In this document: in pieces, positions 54,211-62,913 of the stretch
How the letters are laid out: each line of letters begins with the position of its first letter
Numbering within the stretch: the first letter of the stretch is position 1
NCBI GenBank assembly: GCA_963706535.1
Contig: CAVPMU010000020.1
Location: 3,608 to 67,607 of the forward strand
Source of the DNA: RPQJ01 sp963706535
Lineage (GTDB): Bacteria; Pseudomonadota; Gammaproteobacteria; Steroidobacterales; Steroidobacteraceae
Reading direction: 5' to 3'
DNA: 64,000 bases
Translations under genes and position numbers: made by a program
Notes under the pieces: model-generated
What the model was told of the DNA's origin: nothing
Database searches by the model: none
Seen by the model: the letters and a program-made list of their open reading frames with translations, nothing else

Positions 54211-55159
54211 GTTTCGGCCAGGAATCGCTGCACGGCGGCGACGCTCGCGGCGGGGTCTTCCTCATGCGGCGTGTGCCCGAGGCCCGGGAGGACGACGAGC
54301 CGACTGCCAGCGATGTCGCGATGAAAGCGCTCGGCGTGGCTCGGCGGGATCAGGCGATCGAGTTCCCCCCAGAGGACCAGGGTCGGCACACGCAGCTCGC
54401 GGATGCGTTCGTGGCCGGGTCCGTGCGGCGCCTGCAGGAACCGCTGGGCCAGTGCCTCGCGGTTGCCCGCGCGTGTCGTGATGTCGTAGTACCGATCGAC
54501 CAGCGCCGGCGTGACCCGCGACGGATCGCCGTACACGTTGCGCAGGCTCGACTCGACCATGGCGCGCGGCAGCGTCACCTGCATGAGGTCGCGCAGCACG
54601 GGAATCCGTGCAACGTGGAAGGCCACCGGCATGGATTCGGGCTCGAGCGGATAACCCGCCGCGTCGACGAGCACCAGCTTCACGACCCGCGACGGTGACA
54701 GTGCCAGAGCGGTCTCCCAGGCGACCTGCCCGCCGAACGAGTTGCCCGCCAGCACGCAGTGCTCGATGCCGAGACGGTCGAGCAATTCGCCCATGAAGCG
54801 CACATAGTTCGCGATCGTATAGTCGCCATCTGGCGTGGGACCGGTGAGACCGAATCCCGGCAGGTCGACGCGGATGACACGCCGCTCGCCCGCGAGCGCC
54901 GCCACCCAGCCGTCCCAGGTGTGCAACGACGAGGAAGTGCCGTGCAACAGCCGATCGGCGCGGGATCGTCCCGTACGCCCTCGTCGCGCAGGTGCACCTG
55001 CATGCCGGCCATGTCGAGGAACCGCGACGGGGCAGGGGCCCACTCGGCCTTCAGTTCATCCACCGGTCGGTCGGGCGCCCAGGTCGCGATGATTCCGCCG
55101 ACCAGTAGCAGCACGACCGCCGCACCGACGAAGGCCAGGAACTTGAGAACGGGTCGCAA
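54207..55159 (-). pseudogene. Membrane-anchored alpha/beta hydrolase, broken by a one-base frameshift
   Basis: N-terminal part starts at TTG 55159: helix LKFLAFVGAAVVLLLVGGII, then FLDMAGMQVHLRDEGVRDDPAPI. The alpha/beta-hydrolase core continues in another frame: LLHGTSSSLHTWDGW (oxyanion loop), DLPGFGLTGP, nucleophile Ser in AGNSFGGQ, Asp in LWGELDRLIP and His in GLGHTPHEEDP, to the stop at 54207. One missing base near 54950-54952 joins the frames (expected ...API-V-LLHGTS). The rest of both parts is intact, so a sequence error or a very recent mutation is likely. Substrate unknown. Confidence 0.8.
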
Positions 55160-55166
55160 GGCAGCT

Positions 55167-55192
55167 ACTCACGTTTCCGGGGAAACGTGAGT
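55167..55192. promoter_or_regulatory. Perfect 12-bp-arm palindrome between divergent genes
   Basis: ACTCACGTTTCC (55167-55178), GG, GGAAACGTGAGT (55181-55192). It sits 7 bp upstream of the hydrolase TTG start and before the DUF1203 gene. Could be an operator for the divergent pair or a 5' mRNA hairpin for the hydrolase. No T-run suited to a terminator. Confidence 0.55.
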
Positions 55193-55320
55193 TTCGCACA
55201 GGCGATTGCGTCAAAGCGCCGCGGTTCGCCCCGTCGGCGCCGATCGCACGGACGGCCGGATTCGAGAGCAGGTTCCGGATCGCGGCCCGGCGCGGCCGGC
55301 GCCATCCTCGCCGCCACCCG

Positions 55321-55722
55321 ATGCGAGGAGACCACCATGTATTTCATACCGGCCTGCCGATCGAGAACTTCACGTCGCTGCTCACGATGGACGATGACGC
55401 GCTGCGCGGCGTCGGCGTCACGCCGATGGTCGCCGACGCTCCGCACGCATACCCGTGCCGCGTGACGCTGGAGGGCGCGCTTCCTGGCGAGCGCGTCCTG
55501 TTGCTGACGCACGCACACCAGCCGGCTGGCGGCCCCTATGCTTCCTCCGGCCCGATCTTCGTGCGGCGCGGCGCGGCGGCCACGCGCATCGCGCACAATC
55601 AGGTGCCTGAGCAACAGCGACGACGACTGCTGTCGGTGCGCGCCTACGACCACCGGGACTGGCTGGCGGATGGCGACGTGACGCCGGGGACCGAGCTCGA
55701 ATCGCTACTCCTGCCGTGTTGA
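55321..55722 (+). pseudogene. DUF1203 family protein, probably frameshifted at the start and short at the C-terminus
   Basis: The open frame reads TGLPIENFTSLLTMDDDALRG, DAPHAYPCRVTLEGALPGERVLLLTH, IFVRRGAAATRIAHNQVPEQQRRRLLSVRAYD, matching the DUF1203 core. A strong Shine-Dalgarno (GAGGAG) precedes ATG 55337, which is in another frame (MYFI); one base added before 55349 would join MYFI to TGLPIENF. The observed frame can only start at ATG 55321. The frame also ends about 25-30 residues early: the C-terminal segment with the family's late His/Cys stretch is absent. Either a decaying gene or sequence errors. Function of the family unknown. Confidence 0.65.
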
Positions 55723-55758
55723 CCGGATGGTGTCGCCTGGCCGGTATACTCCGGCCGC

Positions 55759-56844
55759 ATGAGCACGGACAGCCTCGATTCCACGACCTGCCACGGTTAC
55801 GCCGCCAGCGACGCCACGAGCCCGCTGCAGCCCTACAGCTTCACGCGGCGGACGCTGCGCGAGGACGACGTTCGCATCGCGATTCGCTACTGCGGCGTTT
55901 GCCACTCGGACCTGCACCAGGCACGCAACGACTGGCGCAACACCGCCTACCCGTGCGTTCCCGGCCACGAGATCGTGGGCGAGGTCACGGCGGTCGGGGC
56001 AGGTGTCGGGCGTCACGCCGTGGGCGACTGGGTGGCAGTCGGCTGCCTGGTCGACAGCTGTTGCGAATGCGGTGAGTGCAGGGCAGGGCGGGAGCACTTC
56101 TGCCGCAAGGGCGCGACGCTCACCTACAACGGCAAGGATCGCCGCGACGGCGAGCCGACGTACGGCGGCTACTCCTCCCACATCGTCGTGCGCGAGGAAT
56201 TCGTGCTCAGGCTGCCAACCGGCCTCGATCCCGCCCGCGCGGCGCCGCTCCTGTGCGCAGGCATCACGACGTATTCGCCATTGCGCCATTGGCGCGTCGG
56301 CCCGGGATCGCGCGTCGCCGTCGTCGGCCTCGGCGGCCTCGGTCACATGGGGGTCAAGCTTGCACACGGCATGGGCGCCGAGGTCACCGTGGTCACGCGC
56401 TCGGAAGCGAAGGCCACGGATGCGCGCCCACTCGGCGCGGACCACGTGCTGATCTCGACTGACACCGACGCCATGCGCGCGGCGACGGGCCGCTTCGATT
56501 TCGTGCTGGACACCATTCCGGTCGTGCACCCGGTCGACCCTTATCTGCGCCTCGTGCGCCCGGACGGCGCCATGGTGCTGGTCGGCGTCATCGACGCGAT
56601 CCCGGAATTCTCGAGCCGTCTGCTGATCGGCGGTCGCAAGACGCTCTCGGGCTCCATGATCGGCGGCATCGCGGAAACGCAGGAACTGCTCGACCTGTGC
56701 GCGGAGAAGGGCATCGTCGCCGAGTGCGAGATGACCTCGATGCAGGGGATCAACGAGGCCTTCGAGCGCATGGAGCGGGGCGACGTGCGCTACCGGTTCG
56801 TCATCGACATGCGGACGCTGGAGCAGGGGACGACCGCGGTTTGA
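55759..56844 (+). CDS. Zinc-dependent NAD(P) alcohol dehydrogenase, YahK/cinnamyl-alcohol type
   Basis: 361-residue medium-chain dehydrogenase. Catalytic-zinc ligands: Cys45 (YCGVCHSDLH) and GHEIVGEV; structural zinc cysteines in CECGECRAGREHFCRKG; NAD(P)-binding GLGGLGHMGVKLA. Sequence VGCLVDSC and YTTYGGYSSHIVV-like segments (YGGYSSHIVVREEF) are typical of aldehyde reductases such as YahK. Probably reduces aldehydes with NADPH. ATG 55759 chosen; start of homology fits. Confidence 0.9.
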   Translation: MSTDSLDSTTCHGYAASDATSPLQPYSFTRRTLREDDVRIAIRYCGVCHSDLHQARNDWRNTAYPCVPGHEIVGEVTAVGAGVGRHAVGDWVAVGCLVDSCCECGECRAGREHFCRKGATLTYNGKDRRDGEPTYGGYSSHIVVREEFVLRLPTGLDPARAAPLLCAGITTYSPLRHWRVGPGSRVAVVGLGGLGHMGVKLAHGMGAEVTVVTRSEAKATDARPLGADHVLISTDTDAMRAATGRFDFVLDTIPVVHPVDPYLRLVRPDGAMVLVGVIDAIPEFSSRLLIGGRKTLSGSMIGGIAETQELLDLCAEKGIVAECEMTSMQGINEAFERMERGDVRYRFVIDMRTLEQGTTAV

Positions 56845-56898
56845 GGCAGGTTGAATACGGATGCCGGCCAGCCGGATCGGGCCGTTAAAATCGCCGTC

Positions 56899-57441
56899 AT
56901 GGCGAAAATCCTGCTGCTTTATCACGGCGTCTACGGTCATACCCGCAAGATCTGCGAATGCCTCCAGGCGGAGCTGGCGAGTCTCGGCGAGCAGGCCGAC
57001 GTCGTCCCGCTCGTCGGCGGAGGCGCAGACCCTGCCGCGTACGACGCCATCATCCTCGGGGCGAGCATCCGCAACGGCAAGCACAACCCGGCGGTGTTCG
57101 ACTTCATAAGGACCCGGCAGTCGCTGCTCGAGTCGAAACCGAGCGGCTTCTTTTCCGTGAACCTCGTTGCGCGCAAGCCGATCAAGAACACGCCGACCAC
57201 CAATCCCTACGTCAAGGCGTTCCTGGCACGCATCACCTGGAAGCCGCAGCTCGTCGGCGTGTTCGGCGGCGACCTCGACTACCAGCGCTACGGCGCCATG
57301 GACCGCAACATCATCCGCTTCATCATGTGGATCACCGGCGGACCGACCGATCCGCAGACCAGGGCCGAGTACACCGACTGGAACGAAGTGCACCGCTTTG
57401 CCGGGCAGATCTCCGCGCTTGCGGCGGGACGCGCCGCCTGA
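56899..57441 (+). CDS. hemG: Flavodoxin-type protoporphyrinogen IX oxidase HemG
   Basis: Oxidises protoporphyrinogen to protoporphyrin in haem synthesis, linked to the quinone pool. 180 residues, the same size as E. coli HemG (181). FMN-binding flavodoxin start ILLLYHGVYGHTRKIC, IILGASIRNGKHN, the HemG-specific FFSVNLVARKPIKNTPTTNPY, and MDRNIIRFIMWITGGPTDP, YTDWNEV. ATG 56899. Followed after 7 bp by a b-type cytochrome gene. Confidence 0.92.
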   Translation: MAKILLLYHGVYGHTRKICECLQAELASLGEQADVVPLVGGGADPAAYDAIILGASIRNGKHNPAVFDFIRTRQSLLESKPSGFFSVNLVARKPIKNTPTTNPYVKAFLARITWKPQLVGVFGGDLDYQRYGAMDRNIIRFIMWITGGPTDPQTRAEYTDWNEVHRFAGQISALAAGRAA

Positions 57442-57448
57442 CTGCGCC

Positions 57449-57964
57449 ATGGGCGCCACCCTCGATCGACTGGCCTCCCGCCTGCACCTGGCGGCGGCGC
57501 TGCTGTCGGCCTGGCTGATACTCACCAGCCCCTGGATCGCAATGCTCCGCGCCGTCCCGCGCAGCGCGGGGGTGCTCGATTACAGCCACATCGTGCTCGG
57601 TTTCGCGGCACTGTTGGTCGCCATCGCCTACACGATCTCCTGCACCAGTGGCGGGAGCTGGCGCCTGTACTTTCCGTGGGCCGCAGGAAAGTTCCAGGCG
57701 CTCGGGCGCGACATCAGTGGACTGCTGCGCGGCCACGTCCCGGCGTCCGAAGTCGGCGGCCTGTTCGCGGTGATCGAGGGATTCCTGCTCGTGCTTCTGC
57801 TCGCGACCGCGATCACGGGCGCGGCATGGTTCTTCACGCAGGGCACCGGCGACGCGCTCGCCTGGCGCGGCTATCACATCCTTGCGGCGCGCTGGCTTGC
57901 GGGCTTCATCGTGGTGCACGTCGTCACCGTCTCGCTGCACCTGTTCGATCTCGTGCGCGAGTGA
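57449..57964 (+). CDS. Cytochrome b/b561-like membrane protein paired with hemG
   Basis: 171 residues, four predicted helices: LHLAAALLSAWLILTSPWIAM, YSHIVLGFAALLVAIAYTI, LFAVIEGFLLVLLLATAITGAAWFF and HILAARWLAGFIVVHVVTVSLHLF. Histidines placed for haem ligation occur in DYSHIVLG, GYHILAARW, VVHVV and SLHLF. Family: cytochrome b/b6-like (Ni-hydrogenase cytochrome b or DUF4405 type). Being 7 bp after hemG, it may receive electrons from HemG, but this is inference. Confidence 0.72.
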   Translation: MGATLDRLASRLHLAAALLSAWLILTSPWIAMLRAVPRSAGVLDYSHIVLGFAALLVAIAYTISCTSGGSWRLYFPWAAGKFQALGRDISGLLRGHVPASEVGGLFAVIEGFLLVLLLATAITGAAWFFTQGTGDALAWRGYHILAARWLAGFIVVHVVTVSLHLFDLVRE

Positions 57965-57970
57965 AGCAGT

Positions 57971-59740
57971 TCAACCGTTCGCTGCGGCCAGGCGCTCCTC
58001 GGCGGCTGCGATCATGGCCACGAATCGCGGATCGCCGCGAAGCGGATCGAGGTCGGGATCGACCTTGGCGTGGTGGATGAAGCCACCGCCAAACTTCGCA
58101 AGGACCGGCCCCAGCATTTCGATCGCCGCATCCACTTCCTTCAGGTGGACGCTGAGTGCGCACGCGAAGTTGTAACGCATGTTCAGGTTGTCTGGATCGA
58201 TCAGCAGGGCCCGGTCCATCTGCCGCTTGGCGCGCTCGGCTTCCCCGAGCGTTGCGAGGGCATAGGCGCTATAGCCGGTCACCACGCCATTGTTCGGATC
58301 CAGTGCCAGAGCCTTTTCGGCGCGCGTCAGCGCGAGTTTCGCGGCGCGCAGCGTGCCCTGCGAATCGCCGACGGCGGTATAGCAGGTGAGCAGCATGCAG
58401 GCCGAATTGAGATCCGTCTCCATGAGCGCCTGCGCCTTCTCGAAGTAGCGAATGGCGTCGTCGAGCCGTTGCCGCCGGAAGCTGAAATAGCCCGCTGACC
58501 GGTTGACCTCGTAGGACTCAGGGTCGAGGCGCAGGGCAATCTCGATCTCGGCGGCGCCGTCGTCGGCGCGGCCGCCTTCGGCCAGGATCGCCGCCTTGAT
58601 GGCGTGGGCCTCGGCCAGGTTGACATCGAGCGCCAGCGCCCGCTCCGCAGCGGCCAGTCCTTCATCGGCCCGGCCGCCTCGCAGATGGCGCAACTGGTTC
58701 TGTCCGAGCGCCATCAATGCCCAGGCGCGCGCATAGCCGGGATCGATCTCGGTGGCACGGGTGCACAGGCGGATGATCGCCGCTGCGGAGCGGTCATCGG
58801 CGGTATTCCCGGTGATGTACGACTGCCGCGCCATTAGATACAGGTTGTAGGCCTCGGCATTGGTGGTGCCGCGCTGCTCGATGGCCTTCTTCTCCTCGGG
58901 CAGCAGCTTCAACTTCAGCGCCTTGACGATGGCCTGCGAGATCTCGTCCTGCAAGGTGAAGATGTCGCTCAGTTCGCGGTCGTAGCGCTCGGCCCAGACG
59001 CTGTCGTTGCTCGATCCGTCCACCAGCTGGGCGGTGATGCGGACGCGGCCGCCTGCCCTGCGCACGCTTCCTTCGAGGACGTGACTGACCTTGAGTTCAC
59101 GCGCGACCTTCGGTACGTCCACCTGCTTGCCTTTGTACATGAAGGCGCTGTTGCGGGACGCGACCGCCAGCGCCGAGACCTTGCTCAGGTCGGTGATGAT
59201 GTCCTCGCTGATGCCGTCGCTGAAATACTCCTGCTCGGCGTCGCCGCTCATGTTTGCAAAGGGCAGGACGCAGATCGCCAGTCGCGGCGCCGCCGTGGCC
59301 GAGGGCGGCACCGGGCTCGCGCCGGCAGTCCCTGCCTGGTGCGTGCCCTGGCGGGCAATCATCGCCGCGAGCGAACGCAGCAGTGCCTGGAAATGCGGGC
59401 TCGCAGGGTCATCCCCCCAGCCGTCGAGGTCGGTCGTGTGAATCGCCCGTACGTCCATCGGCAGGGTGGCGCCCTCGAAGCGCACCGGAACCAGCGTTCC
59501 CCGGTCGGCTGCCTCGCGCGCCTCGCCACGGACCCAGCGCGATGACACCGAGGTCGGCGTCCACACGACCAGCACGGCCTTGGCTGCCTTCAGTTCGACC
59601 TCGATCTGGTCGTCGAATTGCTGGCCCGCGTCGATCTCCGGATCCCACCAGACGGACCAGCCCTTCGCCTCGATCGCCGCGACCAAGGGCGCAACGCGGG
59701 ACTTGTCGCCACGGGCGTAGGAAACAAACACATCGGCCAT
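57971..59740 (-). CDS. TIR domain protein with FlgO-like domain and TPR repeats
   Basis: 589 residues. N-terminal TIR domain about 1-130 (ADVFVSYARGDKSRVAPLVAAIEAKGWSVWWD in pieces; WTPTSVSSRWVRGEAREA with the Glu position used by TIR NADases). Middle FlgO/CsgG-like domain about 150-280 (LPFANMSGDAEQEYFSDGISEDIITDLSKV, SHVLEGSVRRAGGRVRITAQL), then TPR repeats about 295-560. This FlgO-TPR body is often fused to adenylate cyclase or winged-helix domains; here TIR takes that place. No membrane segment is clear. Role unknown: signalling or self-sensing scaffold. Confidence 0.85.
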   Translation of the reverse strand: MADVFVSYARGDKSRVAPLVAAIEAKGWSVWWDPEIDAGQQFDDQIEVELKAAKAVLVVWTPTSVSSRWVRGEAREAADRGTLVPVRFEGATLPMDVRAIHTTDLDGWGDDPASPHFQALLRSLAAMIARQGTHQAGTAGASPVPPSATAAPRLAICVLPFANMSGDAEQEYFSDGISEDIITDLSKVSALAVASRNSAFMYKGKQVDVPKVARELKVSHVLEGSVRRAGGRVRITAQLVDGSSNDSVWAERYDRELSDIFTLQDEISQAIVKALKLKLLPEEKKAIEQRGTTNAEAYNLYLMARQSYITGNTADDRSAAAIIRLCTRATEIDPGYARAWALMALGQNQLRHLRGGRADEGLAAAERALALDVNLAEAHAIKAAILAEGGRADDGAAEIEIALRLDPESYEVNRSAGYFSFRRQRLDDAIRYFEKAQALMETDLNSACMLLTCYTAVGDSQGTLRAAKLALTRAEKALALDPNNGVVTGYSAYALATLGEAERAKRQMDRALLIDPDNLNMRYNFACALSVHLKEVDAAIEMLGPVLAKFGGGFIHHAKVDPDLDPLRGDPRFVAMIAAAEERLAAANG

Positions 59741-59833
59741 GCCGCTTGGACCTCGACCCCGGGGTAATCGCCGTGACGGACGCGGGGCGGGTAGCTTAAC
59801 CCGTCTCAGGACCGGCGTGCGGGCGGCCTCGGT

Positions 59834-60526
59834 TCATCTCTTGGTATCGGAAAGCCGCCCTCGCAGCCACCGACCAACCACCGCGATCTCCTCCGCGCAG
59901 ACCCCGTGCTGCATCGGATACTCGTGCCACTCGACCGGGTATCCAAGCGCCTCGAGTGCCTCGCGCGACTCCGTGCCCATGGAGTAGTGCACGATCGGGT
60001 CCGCGCGCCCGTGGCACATCAGGATCGGTACGCCTGACATGGCAGGTGACCTCTCGCTCGCGAGCGTCTGCGGAAAGGGCAGGTAGCTCGAGAGCCCGAT
60101 GATCCCTGCCAGGCGCCATGGCGTGCGCAGACCCGCGTGCAGCGCCACTGCGCCACCCTGCGAGAACCCGGCCAGCACGACCCGCGACGCCGGGATGCCT
60201 TGTTCGACCTCCCGCCGCACATAGTCCTCGACGCGCCTCGCGGCCTCGGCCAGCCCCTCCGCGTCGGCACGCCCCTCCGGCGTGAACGACTTGATGTCGT
60301 ACCAGGCGCGCATCACGTAGCCGTTGTTGACCGTCACCGGCCGGAGCGGTGCATGCGGAAACACGAAGCGGACGGGTAGGGACTGCGGCAGGTCGAGTTC
60401 GCCCACGATCGGCGCGAAGTCCCAGCCGTCGGCGCCGAGCCCGTGCAACAGGATGACCGATGCGACGGCCGGGACGCATGGCGCGAGGATCACTTCGAAC
60501 TCGGATTCGTACCGTGTGTATTCCAT
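59834..60526 (-). CDS. Carboxylesterase/phospholipase-type alpha/beta hydrolase
   Basis: 230-residue serine esterase of the YpfH/carboxylesterase 2 family. LLHGLGADGWDFAPI (oxyanion loop), PHAPLRPVTVNNGYVMRAWYDI, nucleophile Ser in LAGFSQGGAVALHAGL, Asp in MCHGRADPIV and His in YPMQHGVCAEE. ATG 60526 (MEYTRYESEFEVIL). Cytoplasmic. Probably transcribed with the TIR-TPR gene 93 bp downstream or alone. Divergent from the P1-peptidase gene. Confidence 0.88.
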   Translation of the reverse strand: MEYTRYESEFEVILAPCVPAVASVILLHGLGADGWDFAPIVGELDLPQSLPVRFVFPHAPLRPVTVNNGYVMRAWYDIKSFTPEGRADAEGLAEAARRVEDYVRREVEQGIPASRVVLAGFSQGGAVALHAGLRTPWRLAGIIGLSSYLPFPQTLASERSPAMSGVPILMCHGRADPIVHYSMGTESREALEALGYPVEWHEYPMQHGVCAEEIAVVGRWLRGRLSDTKR

Positions 60527-60549
60527 GGTGGGCTGCAATGTACCGCGCT

Positions 60550-60577
60550 TTGAATGGCAGGGCGTCTCGGATAGGCT
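60550..60577 (+). promoter_or_regulatory. Candidate promoter for the P1-family peptidase
   Basis: TTGAAT (60550-60555), 16-bp spacer, TAGGCT (60572-60577), 34 bp before ATG 60612 in the 85-bp divergent gap. Weak -10. Confidence 0.35.
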
Positions 60578-60611
60578 GCAAGCCGCTTCGCGCCCAAAAG
60601 GTACCTGACCC

Positions 60612-61787
60612 ATGCATCTCCTCGCGCGCTCGACTGCCGGATGCCTTGCCGCCTGGCTGATCGCCATGGGCAGCGCTGCCGCCGCCGAACCCCGTGCCCG
60701 CGATCTCGGCGTGCCCTTCGAAGGCCAGACCGGGCCACTGAACGCGATCACCGACGTGCGTGGCGTGGAGGTCGGCCACAGCACGATCGTGTCGGGATCG
60801 TCCGCCGGCAAGGAACCGGTAGTGCGCACGGGCGTAACCGCCGTACTGCCGCGCGGCAGGCTCGGCCCGATGGACGGCGTGTTCGCCGCCTGGTTCAGCC
60901 AGAACGGCAACGGCGAAATGACCGGCACGACCTGGGTCGATGAGTCCGGGCTGCTCTACGGCCCGGTCATGATCACCAACACGCACAGCGTCGGTGTCGT
61001 GCGCGACGCCGTGATCGATTGGGCCCTGCAGCGCTACGACTTCGACCAGGGCGACTGGTGGTCGCTGCCGGTGGTCGCCGAGACCTGGGACGGCTGGCTC
61101 AACGACCTCAACGGCTTCCACGTCAAGCCCGCACACGCCTTCGCTGCGCTCGACGGCGCCAGGAGTGGCCCGGTCGCCGAAGGCAACGTGGGCGGCGGCA
61201 CCGGCATGATCTGCTACGAGTTCAAGGGTGGCATCGGCACCGCGTCGCGCGTGGTCAAGGACGAGGTGGGCGACTACACGGTGGGCGTGCTGGTGCAGGC
61301 CAACTTCGGGCGACGGGGCGAGCTGCTGGTGGCCGGCGTGCCGGTCGGCAAGGAGATCCCCGAGGACCCCGCGTATGCCGCGCTGGCGTCGAAGCGCGAG
61401 GATCGCGATCTCGGTTCGATTATCGTCGTCGTGGCGACCGACGCCCCGCTCCTGCCGCACCAGCTGGAACGCATCGCACGGCGCGCCACGATGGGCATCG
61501 CCCGGACCGGAGCCGTGGCCGGCAATGGCTCGGGCGACATCTTCATCGCGTTCTCGACCGCGAACCCGGGTGCTGCGGACGCCAAGGGACTGCCCGCGCT
61601 CACCATGCTGCCTAATGACCGCATCACGCCGCTCTTCACGGCCACCGTACACGCGACCGAGGAAGCCATCGTCAACGCACTGGTCGCGGCGCGCACGACC
61701 GAGGGGTACGCAGGCCATCGAGTCATCGAACTGCCGCACGATCGTCTGCGCACAGTGCTCGCCAAGTACAATCGACTGCAACCATGA
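60612..61787 (+). CDS. Secreted P1 family (DmpA-type) peptidase
   Basis: Ntn-like self-cleaving aminopeptidase. 391 residues with a signal peptide (LARSTAGCLAAWLIAMGSAAAA, cleavage about residue 25). Family landmarks: GPLNAITDVRGVEVGHSTI, FAAWFSQNGNGEMTG, NTHSVGVVRDAVI, EGNVGGGTGMICYEFKGGIGTASRV, and self-processing Ser307 in AGNGSGDIF. The substrate (D-amino-acid peptides or small N-terminal residues) is not predictable. Overlaps the next start by 4 bp. Confidence 0.88.
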   Translation: MHLLARSTAGCLAAWLIAMGSAAAAEPRARDLGVPFEGQTGPLNAITDVRGVEVGHSTIVSGSSAGKEPVVRTGVTAVLPRGRLGPMDGVFAAWFSQNGNGEMTGTTWVDESGLLYGPVMITNTHSVGVVRDAVIDWALQRYDFDQGDWWSLPVVAETWDGWLNDLNGFHVKPAHAFAALDGARSGPVAEGNVGGGTGMICYEFKGGIGTASRVVKDEVGDYTVGVLVQANFGRRGELLVAGVPVGKEIPEDPAYAALASKREDRDLGSIIVVVATDAPLLPHQLERIARRATMGIARTGAVAGNGSGDIFIAFSTANPGAADAKGLPALTMLPNDRITPLFTATVHATEEAIVNALVAARTTEGYAGHRVIELPHDRLRTVLAKYNRLQP

Positions 61788-62890
61788 AACGACGCTACAA
61801 GGTACTGGTCGCGCTGCTGGCGTTGCTCGCATCCGCCGCGCTGGCGCTTGCGCTGGCGCTGAGCCATGAGTCGCCTTGCGGCCCGCCGGCCGCGATCCCG
61901 GGACAACAGGACCTCATGAAGGCAATCGTCTATCGCTGCTACGGCTCGTCCGAGGTCCTGAATCTGGAAGACACCGCGAAGCCGGTGCCCGCCGACGACG
62001 AAGTGCTGGTCAAGGTACATGCGGCCTCCGTCAATCCGCTCGACTGGCACTACATGCGCGGCGAGCCGTACATGATGCGGCTGTCGTCGGGGTTCGGCCG
62101 GCCCAAGGAATCGCGCTTCGGCGTCGACTTCGCGGGCACCGTCGAGGCAGTCGGCGCGAGGGTCCAGAAGTTCAAGCCGGGAGACGAGGTCTTCGGCGGA
62201 CGCACCGGCGCATTCGCGCAGTACGTCGTCGTTCGCGAAAGTCGTGCAATCGTGCTGAAGCCCGCGAACATCACGTTCGAGCAGGCCGCCGCCGTGCCGA
62301 TCGCCGCAATCACTGCCCTGCAGGCCCTGCGCGACAAGGGTCAGGTCGAGCCCGGGACCCGGGTCCTGATCAACGGCGCGTCCGGGGGAGTCGGCACGTT
62401 CGCGGTGCAGATCGCCAAGTCCCTGGGTGCGGAGGTAACGGGCGTCTGCAGCACCCGCAACGTCGAGCTGGTTCGCGCGCTGGGGGCCGATCACGTCATC
62501 GATTACAAGAAGGAAGATTTCACGCAGGGCGATCGGCGCTACAACGTCATCATCGACAACGTGGGCAACCACCCGCTGCGGGAGACTCGACGGGCGCTCG
62601 AACCGGATGGCATCTTCGTCATCGTCGGCGGATCCAGCAAGGATCCGTGGCTCGGTCCGATGGTGCGCCCGATCGGTGCGGCCATGATGGCGCCGTTCGT
62701 GAGCCAGGAGTTCTCGATGCTCATGGCGGAATTGAACCCGCAGGACCTGGGCCAGCTGCGCGATCTCCTCGCCAGGGGAAAGTTGAAGCCCGTGATCGAC
62801 CGACGGTACACGCTGGACGAGGTCCCTGCGGCCGTCGCGTACGTGGAGGAGGGGCACGCCCGCGGCAAGGTCGTGATCGACATGGAATAG
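61784..62890 (+). CDS. Membrane-anchored quinone oxidoreductase-like NAD(P)-dependent dehydrogenase
   Basis: 368-residue zinc-free MDR family protein. N-terminal helix VLVALLALLASAALALALALS (about 8-28) suggests membrane anchoring or export; the catalytic body starts at MKAIVYRCYGSSEVLNLED. NAD(P) motif INGASGGVGTFAVQIAKSLG, then GADHVIDYKKEDF. No Cys ligands for zinc. Coupled by a 4-bp overlap to the secreted P1 peptidase. The body alone is a standard cytosolic enzyme, so the leader is the odd part. Confidence 0.85.
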   Translation: MKRRYKVLVALLALLASAALALALALSHESPCGPPAAIPGQQDLMKAIVYRCYGSSEVLNLEDTAKPVPADDEVLVKVHAASVNPLDWHYMRGEPYMMRLSSGFGRPKESRFGVDFAGTVEAVGARVQKFKPGDEVFGGRTGAFAQYVVVRESRAIVLKPANITFEQAAAVPIAAITALQALRDKGQVEPGTRVLINGASGGVGTFAVQIAKSLGAEVTGVCSTRNVELVRALGADHVIDYKKEDFTQGDRRYNVIIDNVGNHPLRETRRALEPDGIFVIVGGSSKDPWLGPMVRPIGAAMMAPFVSQEFSMLMAELNPQDLGQLRDLLARGKLKPVIDRRYTLDEVPAAVAYVEEGHARGKVVIDME

Positions 62891-62913
62891 GCTGCAGGCG
62901 GGGACGGACAGCC

